A DNA stretch of 64,000 nucleotides, taken from Tetrahymena elliotti 4EA (Eukaryota; Ciliophora; Oligohymenophorea; Hymenostomatida; Tetrahymenidae). The position numbers were made by a program, and so were the translations under genes. Below the pieces are notes generated by a model. The model saw only the letters and a program-made list of their open reading frames with translations. It was not told where the DNA came from and searched no databases. Where the stretch lies: NCBI GenBank assembly GCA_000231825.2, contig JH720359.1, positions 335,676 to 399,675 of the forward strand. Reading direction: 5' to 3'. Positions 51,050-64,000 of this stretch are shown here, piece after piece (the first letter of the stretch is position 1; each line of letters starts with the position of its first letter).

Positions 51050-51684
51050 TTTTATTCAGGGTTGAAGGGTGATTTGTCTAAAACTTTGGCTTTGCTACAA
51101 TGGCCTATCTATATTTTTATCTAATTGTTTATCAAAAAACCTTTATTTTGTTTTAATAAATATAAAATATCTAATTATTTGAGAAATACCAAAGAAAATT
51201 CAGAAGGTAATCTTCTAGAAAAATTGATATATTTTTTTCATTAAATTTAAAATTTGTGCAAAAAATTAGAATTGACCGTGTTTTATTTGTTGAAAAAAAT
51301 ATTTTAGATAAAAAACATTGTAAAATGATAAGATGGCACATTATGATCAATAGAATTTCAATAAATTATTTCTTTATTTTTCAATAAATTCTAAAAAATA
51401 TTATTTAATTAAATTAAATTATTTTGTTTTTGAGATAGAATTCATTTTATTCAATTTTATATTTTAAGCATACTATTTTATTAATTTCAAAAACTCTCTT
51501 TTACCTTTGAAGTTGAATTTTTGATATTAAAACTTTAGTTAGTTATTAATTTTTTAGTAAAGAACAATTTTTTTTGATACTAACAAAGATTTCCAAATTT
51601 CAATCATATAAAAGCAAGTAGGAAAAAATTCGTAAGTGTTTCATAACTAGTTGAGGAGATAAGCACAAATAGTGATTTAGAAAG
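51050..51684. other. Divergent promoter region between the ATPase and TPR genes
   Basis: 635 bases between two start codons on opposite strands. A/T-rich with poly-T tracts; no named element seen. Both promoters must lie here. Confidence 0.45.
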
Positions 51685-54600
51685 ATGCAATTTTAGAATT
51701 AAGATTATGAATACACTTAGTAAGGAGAATAATATAGTCAGAGCTACTAGAAATAAGGAAATTAAAATTTTCAATAATAATAAATGTCATAATAGTAATA
51801 GCAATCGTAGTAATATAAAATGAATAAATAAAACTAAACATAAAATGAAAGGACTTAGTAATCTTAGGGAGAAGAAATAAATTAATAAAAACCAAGAATT
51901 CAGTCATAGCAATAAGTTCCCTCTTAATAGTTACAATTTCAAATTCAATAAAATGGTGAATAGTAGAATCAAGAATTAGAAGATGAAGAGAATTTTACAC
52001 TCGGGCATTAACTAATTTTTTAGTATATAAAATAACTTTAAAACTATTTAAGTCAGCTTGGTAATGTAATAATTTATCATATTAATGATGTTTATAATAG
52101 ATATTATTCTTAATTTTCATTTAGATAAACTTTTAAAAGTATTGTATGTATAATAAATAATAGCTTATAATATCTTTATTTAATTTTTAAAAAGACAGCA
52201 AATGAGGAATAATATAAATAGATTATTGATTTGTCACTCAAATTAAGTTTTGAATTTTAATGTTTAGGAAATATATAGTACAGGAGAGAAAAGTATAAGG
52301 AAGCAGAAAAATTTTACTTTGAAGGCTTGAGATACACTTTTCCTGCTAAAATCATGGACGAACCTATAAATGGACCTAATGGAGAAAAGCTATTAAGAAA
52401 AGAAAATTGTTGTGTTGAATGGTATCTATAACGTATTAGTATAGCTAATTCTTTGTATGTAGTGTTTAAAAAGAGAAAGAAAGTTGGAAAAATTATTGAA
52501 ACAATCAAAATGGTATTAAATGAGTGTGAGACATGCTGTCATAAATTTAAATTGCAAGAAAATCCTTAAAGCAATATTGAGAATTTATATTATTATTTAG
52601 CTGAGTACGCACACATGTATTCATCTTCTTTGAGTTCAAAGGCTTCATAAATGTTAGCTGGTCAAGCTTCACTAACTAACATTCCATCATTACAATAAAA
52701 TAACTTACTTTAACAAAAGTAAGAAATAGAAGAGACTGTTAGGTATGCTAAACAATGCATGAGTATAATTATCAATAAATATAGAAATATTTAGAATAAA
52801 AAAATTGGAGAAGAGTATGCTATTGAAAAACTAAGCTTAGCATTTTTAGAAAAAAAATAAATTATGCTCATTCATGTTATTCATTTGATTGGTAGAGCGT
52901 TGCAATAGGGAGAGTTTTTTGTAGAGAGTTTATCTTTCTATAAGTAAGCCTATTTTTTAGCAAGGGCTTATCTAAAAAAGAGAGGAATAGATCCAGATGA
53001 TGGAAATTAAAAGCTGCTAAATACATACAAGGATAGAATTAATCAAGTTGTTTTAATAATTTAAAATGACATAGATGAAAACATGGCTCCAGAATAATTT
53101 GATAAAATATTTAAAGAAGATTTAGAATATGCTGCTGAAGCAGGAAGCGATGACCCAAGTAAGTACTAAAAAACAATTTCTCTTAATTTCGATGCTATTT
53201 AATCTTATCTGTAGACAAGTGAAGTTAATGAAATATTTGATGGATTTGCTCCTACGCATGCAAAGTAAAAATATTTATAAAATGAAGGTGAGGAAGAGAA
53301 TTAGAATTTTTATAGTGAAGAAACCCATGTTGAAAGTGAAATATTATTTTTCGCAGACTTTTTTTAGAAAACACAGCAAACTGAGAAATCTAAAAAAAAC
53401 ACCAATAAGGAAAGCACAAAAGAAGATTAAAAATAACAAGTAGGGTAAAAAAATATCAAGTAACAAGCATAACAAGAATCTAAGTATGTGAAAAAACTTT
53501 TTCCAAAATAATTAGAAGATTAAATAGATTACTATATATTCAAACGTAAATTTTCATTTAATTAATAAAATAATGAAAAGATTGCTTGGGGAATAACTAT
53601 TGATTAGTATAAGTAAAAACTTTTAGAAAAATAGGAAAAAGAGAAAGGAAGTGTATTTAAATCTAATTTTGTTTCAAGAAACCTCAGTAGATAAAGGTCA
53701 TCAAAAATATCTGAATTTGTTGATCCCGAGAATGAAGGTACTTAAAAAATTTTAGAGATAAGGAGCTAAAAAAGATTTGAGGGAGTTAATAATATTAATA
53801 ATTTAGCAAACTAAATTTAAGCTAATTACAATAACTTTTTTGAGAATAAAAAAGAATTCAGCTAATTTAATCCATAGTCTTCATATTTCGAATCTATGCA
53901 AGATAATTAGTTATTTGGCAGAACCAATGAAAAAAATAAATTTTTTTAGACTAAACAACCTGGAGAAATCTAAGATTATGAAAAAAATAACAATATTAAT
54001 GAATTTAGAAGCAATTAGAATAGTACAACAAACCAAGATTAATATTTTAAAAACCCAAAAATTGTAAATAATAATTACTTTTCTTAATAGTAATCTATGT
54101 AAAACAGCATTTAATTTGCAACTATCAAAAAAAATAATCGTCCTCTAACTTCGAACACTCAGCTAAGTACTTATAGGCCATAAAGTTCAACAAGAAACTT
54201 ACTTTTAAAATTAAACTAAGAAGATTACAATTTAGGAGAAAATTTAGATTTAGAAAATGTTAGTGGTCAATCAAGTAATAAGAATTTAAATATACCTAAA
54301 ACAAGCACTCCTAAATCCCCTAGTTATTTAGTTAATAGCTTGTATAAATACGAACTGTTAGTTAGACCATAAGAAAATAAACAGAATTCCAGTACCTAAA
54401 AGAAACCATTTTAAATAAAGAAATCTCAATATCAAATAAAAATAAACACAAAAAATGAAAAATTTAATACAAATAATAGCTATAATACGATTAATGAATA
54501 TGTTGAATAAAATTTAAAATTAACAAATAAAAATAATCAAAAATTTCCTCGATAAATGCATGTAAATAGTCTCTATTCTGAAAACTAGTAAATAAAAATA

Positions 54601-57600
54601 TAGCCTTAAATGAAAATGCAAAGATAACGACCATAAACTTCGTTAACAAAAATGTAACAAAATTAAAACAAAAGTAATCAATAAATTGGTTCAGAGTAGG
54701 CTTCAAATTCACAAATAAATTTTTCACCTGAGCCATTAACAGCATAAAAGAAAAATTCAATTTAAATATAATTTCCTAAATTACAATAGTAAATTACTTC
54801 TAGTAATGAATAAAAAATTACAGAAGATCAATTTAAGCAATTAAATAATCCTTAGAAGCCTAAAAATTCTTTTGAAATTTTTGATGATGATATGACTTAT
54901 AATTTTATCTAAGGGTTTGACTTTGAGAAGGTAATCTCGTAAAAATTTGAGAGATTAATTGCAGAAGAAGCTGAGAGAAATCAAAAAGATAAGGAAAATT
55001 CATTATAAAAACTAGAATATATAGGTCCTGAGAATAAAAATATGACATAAAACTAATATTCTTTATGTATTCTTTTAATTGATGATATTCACCTAAAAAC
55101 TATTTTTAAATTTTTAAATAAAATTAGAAAACGATGAAGATTTGTCAAGTGATGAGGGAGATCGTGAGGGAGCTATATAAGAAGACAAATAATTGCAAGA
55201 TCATTAGCATAATAAGGATAATTAAAATACTAACCAGATATTAGATGAGAAGACCCTCAATGAAAATGAAAAGCTCTTGAGAGAAAAAGAGGAACTTTGT
55301 AAGAAATTAAAATTATAAAATAACTTTTTTAATTTATTTTATTTAGAATTATATAAGCAGTTTAAATTCAGGGAAAATAAAAGAATCTAAGAGATCTATT
55401 CTTTATTTTAAAAGGTCAAATAGTGTAAAGATAGGTATTTAGCATTCTACTCTAGATTTAATAATTCTTAAGCAAGTGTTTGGAAGTTAGAAAAGTTTAA
55501 AATTAAATTCAAGGTTTATGAATTAAACAAAGATGGATTTACAAGTTAGTAAAATTTTAGCTTAAAAAATAAAGAATCTTTATATAAATTCACTTTGAGC
55601 ATGGATGTAGAGAGCATGTATTTTACAGGAAAATTAATTTTTACTATACAGGAACATGAAATAGAATTCCTTGAAAATTTTTTATATTAGACAAATATTG
55701 TTACAAGATGGGGGATAGCTGACTTTATTTTGAATTATTACTTCAATTTACCTAAAAATAAGTACTTAATGAATAATTGGAAGCAATTTTATTAAAGCTT
55801 AGATGAAGGATATTAATAAATTGTCATCAGTTTTGATAATACTATTGGAAGGTACCAAGGTGAGTTTTAGCAATAAGTAAGTTTTATTATATTATTTCAT
55901 GGAATTAATCAATAATATTTTTAATATAAAAAGGAAAATAGTGAATTAATTAATATAGGGCTTAAGCTATCTTTTTTAGTTAGCTCATCATTGCTAGTAA
56001 TTAGGACTCCAATTGGTAATAAACTGAGGTTTATTTAACAAGATGAAATATAAACTAAAAATACTTTGAACCATATTCCCTAAATATTTGAAAAAACTCA
56101 CTTGTATCAACCTAATGATTTAAATTAAGAGGAAAATGAGGATTATCAAAAGAATTATTTTTATCTCAAAGAGTTTTTAAAGATAAGAAGATAAATTGTT
56201 AGAAAAACTATTACAAGTTTAGAAACATTATCTCCATAAATATTTATAAGGTTTGGGATATTAAAAAAAATAAAATAAAACTTTTCGCCTCTACAATCAC
56301 CTAATGCCTCTAATTCAGGTGACTAGCTCATAGATCCACAAGAATTTGCTAAAGTCATATAATATTAAAAGATATGTGAATATGTGGAAGAATATAAAAA
56401 GTATCTAAGTGATTATCTTGCAATTTTTGAAAGAAACCTATTTTTAAATGAGGATATAGCAGGGAAAGGATTGCAATTATAAACTTCGCATATGTAGAAA
56501 TAGCTAGAAGCATTCAGCCAATAAAGAAGTAGATAAAAAAGTAGTATTGCAAATTTAAATACCTTGAAGCCTTAGTAATCACAAAGAGGAAACCCGATTA
56601 TATTATAACCTTCAAACACTAATTTTACAATATTGAATAGCTACAATATGGCTTTAAGTATAAATCCCCATATAAATGCCCAAAGGTTATCATAATAGTA
56701 ATAGTCACCTCATTCTAACAACTCTATTGACAAAAATTAGAGGTTTTAGTAATCTAGGAATAATTCTATGGCTCTACTACCTGAGTATTTAATTAATTTA
56801 TTTAAAAAAAAAAAATTTATTTAAATATTTCTAAAATAAAAGAATGTTACCTGCTAAGTACTCTGGAGAACTAGACTACTAAGAAGAAGGGCATTCACCT
56901 TTAGATAATCTAAATAATTTAAATATGTCTATTGACTCTTAATAAAGGTAGAATTTACATGCTTATTTTTACAATTTATGTTGTTAATTTATTATTTAGT
57001 ATTATTAGAAATATACAAGTTCCTTCTGGCAGTAACTCTAATTCTCAAGGAAGGGATGAGCGTTAGAGCTTTAGTAGGTAAGAGTCACTTAATAGGAAAG
57101 TAGATATGGAAAGCAGTAGGATTGAATACAAGTCATCTTAGGAAGATGACTAATAAACCAATTAAATATTGTAGCTAAATTAAGGAGCTTAAAATCCATA
57201 AATTGAAAGATTTTTACAAAGAAACATTAACAAAAAATCTACTTTTTCAATGATCAAAAGAAATGAGCAAAATGAAAACAATGTTTCTGATAATCAAAGT
57301 TAAAGTGAAGGAAAAGATTAGCAAGGATAGTAGGAAGAAAGTGAAGAATTTTAAAGAAATGAAAGTTTGTAAATTAATAATTTTAGAGATTACGACGATA
57401 GTCCCTCAGGAAAGTAAAAATCTCAATTGAATGAAATTGCTTCAAATTACAATAGGCATAGCGACTACATAGATAGACTGTCATCAAGCAAAGAAATAAC
57501 AAGCTTTGAGGATAAATATAGAAGACTCACTCACATAAAACCTGTAAAAAAAAATTATTTCTCAGAAATTTAATTAGTTTATTTTTTTAAAAAGAATGAT

Positions 57601-60600
57601 ATGATAGAGCTTTTCAAGTAAGATATGAATTTAAGTATCAGCTCTAAGAGTAGTTTAGTTGATTCTCTAGATGAAGAAAAATAATTTATTGACTAGGAAG
57701 AGTAAAGCAGTATAGCTATGATAAAATAAAAAGTTTTAAAAAGAAGAATTAAGAGCAATAACTCTGAAGAAATTAGTTAATCAGTTACTATAATGTATGG
57801 AAATTAAAATCCTGCTTTAGATCAAAAGAATTAAGCTAGTATTGACTAAAGAATATTTTCAAAATAAAATATAGATTAAGATAAAATGATTTAATCAGAG
57901 TAAATATTTTTTATTCATTTACTAAAAAAATTTTAAATCAATATCTTTTTTTATTGTATTCATTTAGTATTTATCCAGACGAAGGTCCTAACGCTGAAAT
58001 AAATCAAAGTAAAATCATGAATCAGATATAGTAATTATAACAGTAATAGCAAATTTAAGAGACCTCTTTAGAAAGAGCTTAAAGAGATATGTCAAAAAAC
58101 AGATCAGAAGACTAAAAAGATATTGAAGAAGAAGAACTTAAAGCAGTGCTACAAGATGGATATATTTTACCTTTTTAAGGCGAAGTAACAATTAGATAGA
58201 AAGATGACTCAAAGAATTTATAACATGTAGTTTTATTAATTTCAATCGATAAAGATTTTTAACAATTGATTAAATCTAAAATATAGACAAGTGAAAATAC
58301 TAATTCAACATAGAATGAGCAAATATAGCCTACAAAAATTTTGATTACGTAGCAAGGAAATACTGTTGAGGATATAATAAAATAAAAAATAGACTAATTT
58401 AGATACACATTGTAAAGATAATTAAAAATTAGGTTTTGTAAACCTCAAAAGTACATTGAGTATTTTGAAGAAAATAAAAACATAGCTCAAATAGCTATCC
58501 CTAATATTTTTATCAATGCCTTTAGACAGAAGTAATTATCTTAATTAGTAAAAAGCATTATATATTTTATTATATTTATTTTTATAAAGGGATATTCTTT
58601 TGTGTGGTATCATGAGGTTAAATAGTATGAGCATGGAGGAGTATAATCGTAGAAAAGATGGAATTGTTGATAATGGTTCAATTAGCACTTAAAGATTAAT
58701 TCAATTTTTAGAAGATGATGAAGAAAATACTTTTAATTACAATAAATTCTAAACCTAAACTAACAAGATTATTTAGGATTAAAATGAAAAGGATAACTTT
58801 TTTGTTACTATTTAGATAAGTTATTCTGCAAATGCTAAAGATCAGTGGGACATAGAAAAATTAAAAAATGATGTCTAAATTCACGTAGAAGCAGTATAAA
58901 TACAAACGAATTTTTCATAACATCCAACTCAGAGATACTCTTCTTAGTTTTCTTTTTATGAATTTATTGATTCACTTTTTGCAGAAGACAACGACCTTTA
59001 AATATAAGAATATTATGAAACTATTTAGAAATTGCTTAAGAATATAGCTTAAAATAATCAAAATGAGGATGTTAGTATAGTAATAGAAAAGTAAAATCAA
59101 GATTAAGAAGATAGTATCTTAAATGAAGAAAATTATGGTTTAAATGTTGAAACTTTGTAATACGAAGGACTAAATCCATTTACAAATTTTAGCATAAAGT
59201 TTTAAAAAGCAGTGTGCAAGTACCTGTTTAAATTAAATAAATTTATTTATAATATTGGATTTAATAAACTTCAAAAAAAGGTTTTATTAGAAAGATTAAA
59301 CAGTCAAATGATTACTGTTGAAAAATAACTAAAATTAATTCCAAGAAAAATTAAGAAATTCAGAATTTTAAATGAGAAACTTTATCTTGTTGATGAATAA
59401 AGCTATTAACTTCTAATTTAAAAGGAACAAGAATAAAAAATACTCTTTTAGTAATAAGTGGCAGCACAGTTTAAAAAACTAACTATGAATTCTCCAACAA
59501 ACATTAATATTACTTCAATTTAGCAATTAAATACAAATATATCTTAAATTCAAACATAAATAAAAAAGAAAGTTACTAAAATTGAAATTGATGAATAAAA
59601 ATAAGATGAGTATTAAGAGAGATAAAATGAAATAAACTTTGATTTGGATAAAAAGAGAATTAATGATGTTGGCATTGGGCTTGGTATTGATTCAAAACCT
59701 CTAATATCTAATGGAAAATTATCTCCAAACAACTCTCTTGATTTAGATGAAAATGAATTATCGAAAAGAAACTTATATTTTGTTGATATGATTTAAGAAA
59801 TTATCTTAAATGAAAAGATTTATCATTTATACTAAATCATTTCCAGAGAGCACCAAATATAGTTAGATGTAAAATTTTCAATTCAATGTTTTACTTTTTC
59901 TATTAATTTTAATCTTTTAGTACTAATAGGTGTTAACAAAACAGTAATTTGAAGAAAAATAGTTACTTTTGCACTAACAATAATAGATGTAGCTATTATA
60001 GCAATAATAAAATTAGTAAGCTCAGTAATAATAGCAAGAATTAGATAATTAAGATAACTCAAGGAGTCAGTTAGGAATATCTACTTTTGATACAAATTTT
60101 AGAAGAGAAAGCATTTTTGAAAAATCCTCAACTATAAAAAGTCCAATCAGCAGATTAATTTAGAGTGCATCTTAGGATATTGGATTACAAAACAAAAAAG
60201 GAAGAAAAAGTAGTATTAGCACATAAAAGGTAGCTTATCAATTCAAAAAATAGATTAGAGGAGATCCTAGAAATAAAATTATTGAGGTCAATAATGAAGA
60301 GAGAGAAAGAAATTACAAGGATGGAAAAATCAATCATCCTTATACTATGGCATACTATAATTCTATATTAAGAATATTTACAAAAGAAAAAAGCTAGAAT
60401 ATATAAAGTTAAATTTAGAAAAGATAATATGACGAAAGAAACAACTTTGAGCAGAGAGAATCATTTAGAAGGGAAGAAGATTTTAGGATAATTGATATTT
60501 ATTATTCTAACAAAGATGGATTCAGGAAGAAAATTAAGGTATACTATGTAATAGATTCATATGGTGACCTTATAGCAAATGTTAGTTTTTATGATCCTCT

Positions 60601-63527
60601 TTCGTAAAAAATTAAAATTGAAATTCTTTATTTTTTAAATTAAAAATATTTATATTTTAATAGATATCGTGTTGAGAATGTTAGAGTAAAGGAAAAGAAA
60701 AATTTGGAAAAGTTGTAAAACTTACTTTAAGTGGAAAATTGTCTTTTAAGAAATAATAGACTAAGAGAAATCTTGATAAAAATGAATTTAAAATGGAGCA
60801 GAAAAATTATTGGAAGAAAACTAGAATTTAGAAGTTTTATTGAGACAAATGAAGAGTTTTTCAACTATAAATTAAATAGGAAAATGAACCCTAACGATGA
60901 AGCTCTTTACAAGCTCATGACAACAAGGAACTATTTGGATGAAAGCAAAGAATAATTTACTAATTTCCTTTATAAAGTTAAATTAGCTTTGATCTCTAAT
61001 GATTAAAATGCAGAAACTGCTGAACAAAACTACTTTTTTAATACATATTTTTACAGTACTAGAGTATAATAATTTTAAAATATCACGAATCTTGGTAGAG
61101 CTCTTATTTAAACAACTGTTTACTAAAGTAAACTTCTATACACTTCTGATAACTACATTTTTATACGAATCGACATTGCTCCAGCTGCGAAGAGAACTAA
61201 ACTGATCAAAATGATTCTTGATTATAACGATATAACAACTATTTTTTCTAAAACAAAATACAATCAAAAAAATTGTCTTGATCCAGAGTCAATAACTAAG
61301 ATGATAATGGAATTTGCAACTAAAGTTAACTATTCTCATACCTAAAATTACAATGCCTTAAAAATACCATTCTGGAAATAATTCAACTAAATTGTAAATT
61401 TTTTCATTTTTCTTATTTAATAAACATCTAAATTAAAAAAATAAGTCTGAGTCTAGTGATTATGATTTAGTGAATCAATTTGATTTTAACTCTATGAATA
61501 CTAAGTAAGAAATAAGTTTTTTAAGTAAGAAATCTATGTTAACACCAGTTTTGAGAACTCATAAGATCATATATCAAGGAATAAAGAAAATCAATGGAGA
61601 ATTCTTAGTCATCACAGTCAAGCGTTATATCTACTTAAATATTGATTGGTTTTAGCTTATTATTTACATTCCTAAGACATGCAGAAGATTTATCTGCTTC
61701 TTGATGGAGGAAGATATGCTTAAATTTGATTCAGAATTCATGGAATCAGTTATACCTTTAGTAATTGTTAAATTTGAGAGCAATATTAACAAACTCAAAT
61801 AATACAAGGTAAATATCAACTCTTTGTCTAATTAGAATTCATATTAATATTTAAAAAAACATTTAGAATTACTTTTAATTTTGCTAAGGCTTTGATCATA
61901 TGTATAAGAAATTGTTGATTCAAGAAATGAATGAGAACACAAGAAAAACTGAGAAAAGAATAACTTATAAATCAGAAAATTGGTTTAAAAACTCTTCATA
62001 AATAATGAAGTCATATCGTCATATTCACTCTAAAAACAAATCAAGTTAATTTATAATAAGCAAGACAGATCTGAACTTGCAAGAAAGAAATTTTACAGAC
62101 CATAGTTTACAATCAATAGAATCAATAAAGGATATAAATGAGTCACCAATAAATTCATCTTAACTAAGATTTTATATGAGCCAAACCCATGTTAGCAAAT
62201 ATTCTACTCAAAAAGTAAATTTTGTTAAATATTTCTAAAAGAATTTGACTGAGTAAACATCATACTTAGAAAAAAAAGTATGGGAGCATTTAATTAATGC
62301 TATCATAATTGAAGAAAATGAATAGCATAAGCTAGTGCTAAAAATAAATACTTTTAAAGGAATTTTAAGAGAAACTTTAAGTAGTATAGTTATTAATATG
62401 AATGAAAGAGACAATATACTTTATGAATTCTACATTGAAGAATAGTAATTAATTCATTTATTATTTACTTTATTGCATATGAAATAATTTCTTTTTTATT
62501 ATTTAATAACAGCAAAAGAAAAACACTTCATAGTATTTTTTCAAAGTCTGCTCCTCTTATGTTAAATGACTCTTTTACCCAAAATTTATATATTAGATTA
62601 CACTTTTTTGGATAAGAAATAGTACACAACTAAAAAGTATGTGGAAGACATATGCTATATAGCTTTCATAAGCAATCAAGAAGTAAGTTAAAAAATACTA
62701 ATATCAATAGAGAATAACTTAACAATAAAGACTACTAAATTTTATCCAAAACAAATTTAAGCCAAACCTAAATAGGAAGTGGTGATAGCAATCCAAAAAT
62801 TCCAAGTCACAATAAAATTTAAAATAATTAATAATAAACCTCCAAGCCATAAAAATAAAGAACAAGCATCTTAGATAAAAAAGGTACAGGAGTTTAAATT
62901 GCTCTTAGCAGCTAAAAGAAGAATTATGATAAGAATAGAACTTCTTTAGCAGCTTTGTAAAAAATGAAATAAGAATAAATAGCTGCTGAGGACAATCCTT
63001 TTCTTTATAATTTTAAGCTTAATAATATGTAAGATATGGCTATTTTTTATGCAAATAGAATAAAAGCAAATTATAATAAATTTGTTAAAGAAAGAGAAAA
63101 AAAGTAATTAAAAGGAAAAATATAAGATTATCTGTCTCTTTATAAGAGTAAGTCAATAGAAAAAGATGTTTACTGCAAGGCTATTTTGAAAGCAAACAAA
63201 AATTTTAAGAGGCACAAGGATATAGACCCATAATAAATAAAATATTTTATCATTTATAGAAGAATTTTAACAGTTTCTCCTAGATAAATGGTAGCTATTT
63301 TCTATAAGCCAAATAAAGAAACATTTTACCTCTATTGTTGGAATAATAATAATTCAAAAGACATCATTCTTAAAAAGAAATTAAAGGATGTTGAAAAGTT
63401 TATACCTCATTGCACATTTTTGTTAAAATCTAAACTATACAAAGATTTAGGAGATAGAATTTTTTTGTGCTATAAAAATTAGCTATTAATTTAGACTTAT
63501 CATAATTTAAAAACAGAATCAGACTGA
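51685..63527 (+). CDS. Giant TPR-containing protein with long Q/N-rich regions
   Basis: ATG at 51685 starts a Gln-rich leader (MQFQNQDYEYTQQGEQY). An exon from about 52199 gives TPR-like helices (EFQCLGNIQYRREKYKEAEK, later EFFVESLSFYKQAYFLARAY). From there one frame is open for about 2.8 kb, then it continues through introns near 55030-55130, 56785-56840, 56949-57012, 57903-57969, 58535-58590, 59871-59918, 60603-60662, 61395-61452, 61810-61890 and 62449-62515. It ends at TGA 63525-63527. Low-complexity N/Q/K/S segments alternate with ordered blocks: VWKLEKFKIKFKVYELNKDG (about 55480), DFRIIDIYYSNKDGFRKKIK (about 60480), IIYQGIKKINGEFLVITVKR (about 61570), KKKLKDVEKFIPHCTFLL (about 63375). 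Two blocks share a hydrophobic-strand then NKDGF pattern and may be copies of one beta-rich domain. Total about 3,400 residues. The join of the first two exons is not resolved, and a gene split inside is possible. Function unknown. Confidence 0.7.
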
Positions 63528-64000
63528 TGAATATTTATTACCTAAAATATCTTTTTTACATTATTAATAAGCAAATCTATAAATTGTATATAATCTCTGT
63601 ATTTAAAAGTCAGCTTATTTGACTTTAATTTAATTTTTATTGATTGCTAAAATTATTAAATTTCTTTGTTCATTTAACTGATAGTAAATTGTAAAATTTC
63701 TCTGAACTTATTGTTAAATATTTCATACCTTATTCATAAGCTCACTCATTTTTAAACTTATTATTCAGAAAACATAATTTCTATACACCTTACTATAATT
63801 CTTTATTTTCTTTAAATTAATTTTACAGAATTTAAAATTGAAATAAATATTTTAAGTTTTTAAAAAAAGAGAATATTAAAAAAAATATCAAAAAAAAAAT
63901 TTTAATATTCTTTATGAAATTTAATTATGTTGGCAAAAATATTAGCAATATGTTAGTTTGTAAAATATTTTCAAATGAAATTTATATTATATATATTTTT
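63528..64000. other. AT-rich region to the end of the window
   Basis: Poly-A/T-rich sequence after the giant gene. No further gene start or telomere repeat is present at the window end. Confidence 0.5.

Noticed and set aside
60731..61205. Two small plus-strand proteins
   Set aside because: The first is a segment of the giant TPR gene; the second is in another frame of the same coding exon.

Overview
The window reads as macronuclear DNA of an oligohymenophorean ciliate close to Tetrahymena. The sequence is extremely AT-rich, and long proteins appear only when TAA and TAG are read as glutamine and TGA as the sole stop. Runs such as TAG-TAA-TAG around 12610-12640 fall inside otherwise ordinary coding sequence and every recognisable gene ends at TGA. 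Most genes are split by short AT-rich GT...AG introns, about 25 to 100 nt with a few of 300-700. No telomere repeats, rRNA, tRNA or CRISPR were seen, so this is an internal piece of a chromosome. All gene models were built by eye from conserved motifs and intron phase; where exon joins are uncertain this is stated.

Layout. 1-1654: frameshifted relic of a hAT-type transposase. 2167-6554 (-): hybrid histidine kinase with membrane segments, HisKA, ATPase and receiver domains. 7023-7946 (+): doubtful open frame. 8827-10390 (+): LolD/MacB-type ABC ATPase. 11379-13736 (+): unknown charged, Gln-rich protein. 14345-18431 (+): CFAP97/Hemingway-type domain with a huge Q/N/K/E-rich tail. 18510-21669 (-): coiled-coil plus GAF protein. 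22556-24179 (-): RING finger protein. 25264-26067 (+): single-exon protein, perhaps proteasome assembly chaperone 1. 27303-29145 (+): probable mitochondrial mTERF-like protein. 29575-30103 (-): PPP1R11/inhibitor-3. 30416-32233 (+): WRAP53/TCAB1-like WD40 protein. 32613-36476 (-): three poorly known charged proteins. 36998-37469 (+): RNA polymerase subunit RPB10. 38505-40015 (+): ELMO-domain protein. 40783-42063 (+): PEX11. 42866-48056 (+): MORN-SAM-TKL kinase. 49004-51049 (-): orphan P-loop ATPase. 51685-63527 (+): giant TPR-containing low-complexity protein.

The genes do not form a pathway or operon; this is ordinary eukaryotic gene order with single-gene units on both strands. Themes that recur are cilia and signalling (histidine kinase, CFAP97-like, ELMO, GAF, MORN-SAM kinase) and basic housekeeping (RPB10, PEX11, PPP1R11, mTERF-like). 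The points most worth following are the WRAP53-like gene in a ciliate, the orphan ATPase, the giant TPR protein, introns of length 3n that contain no stop, and two genes whose frame is broken by TGA.
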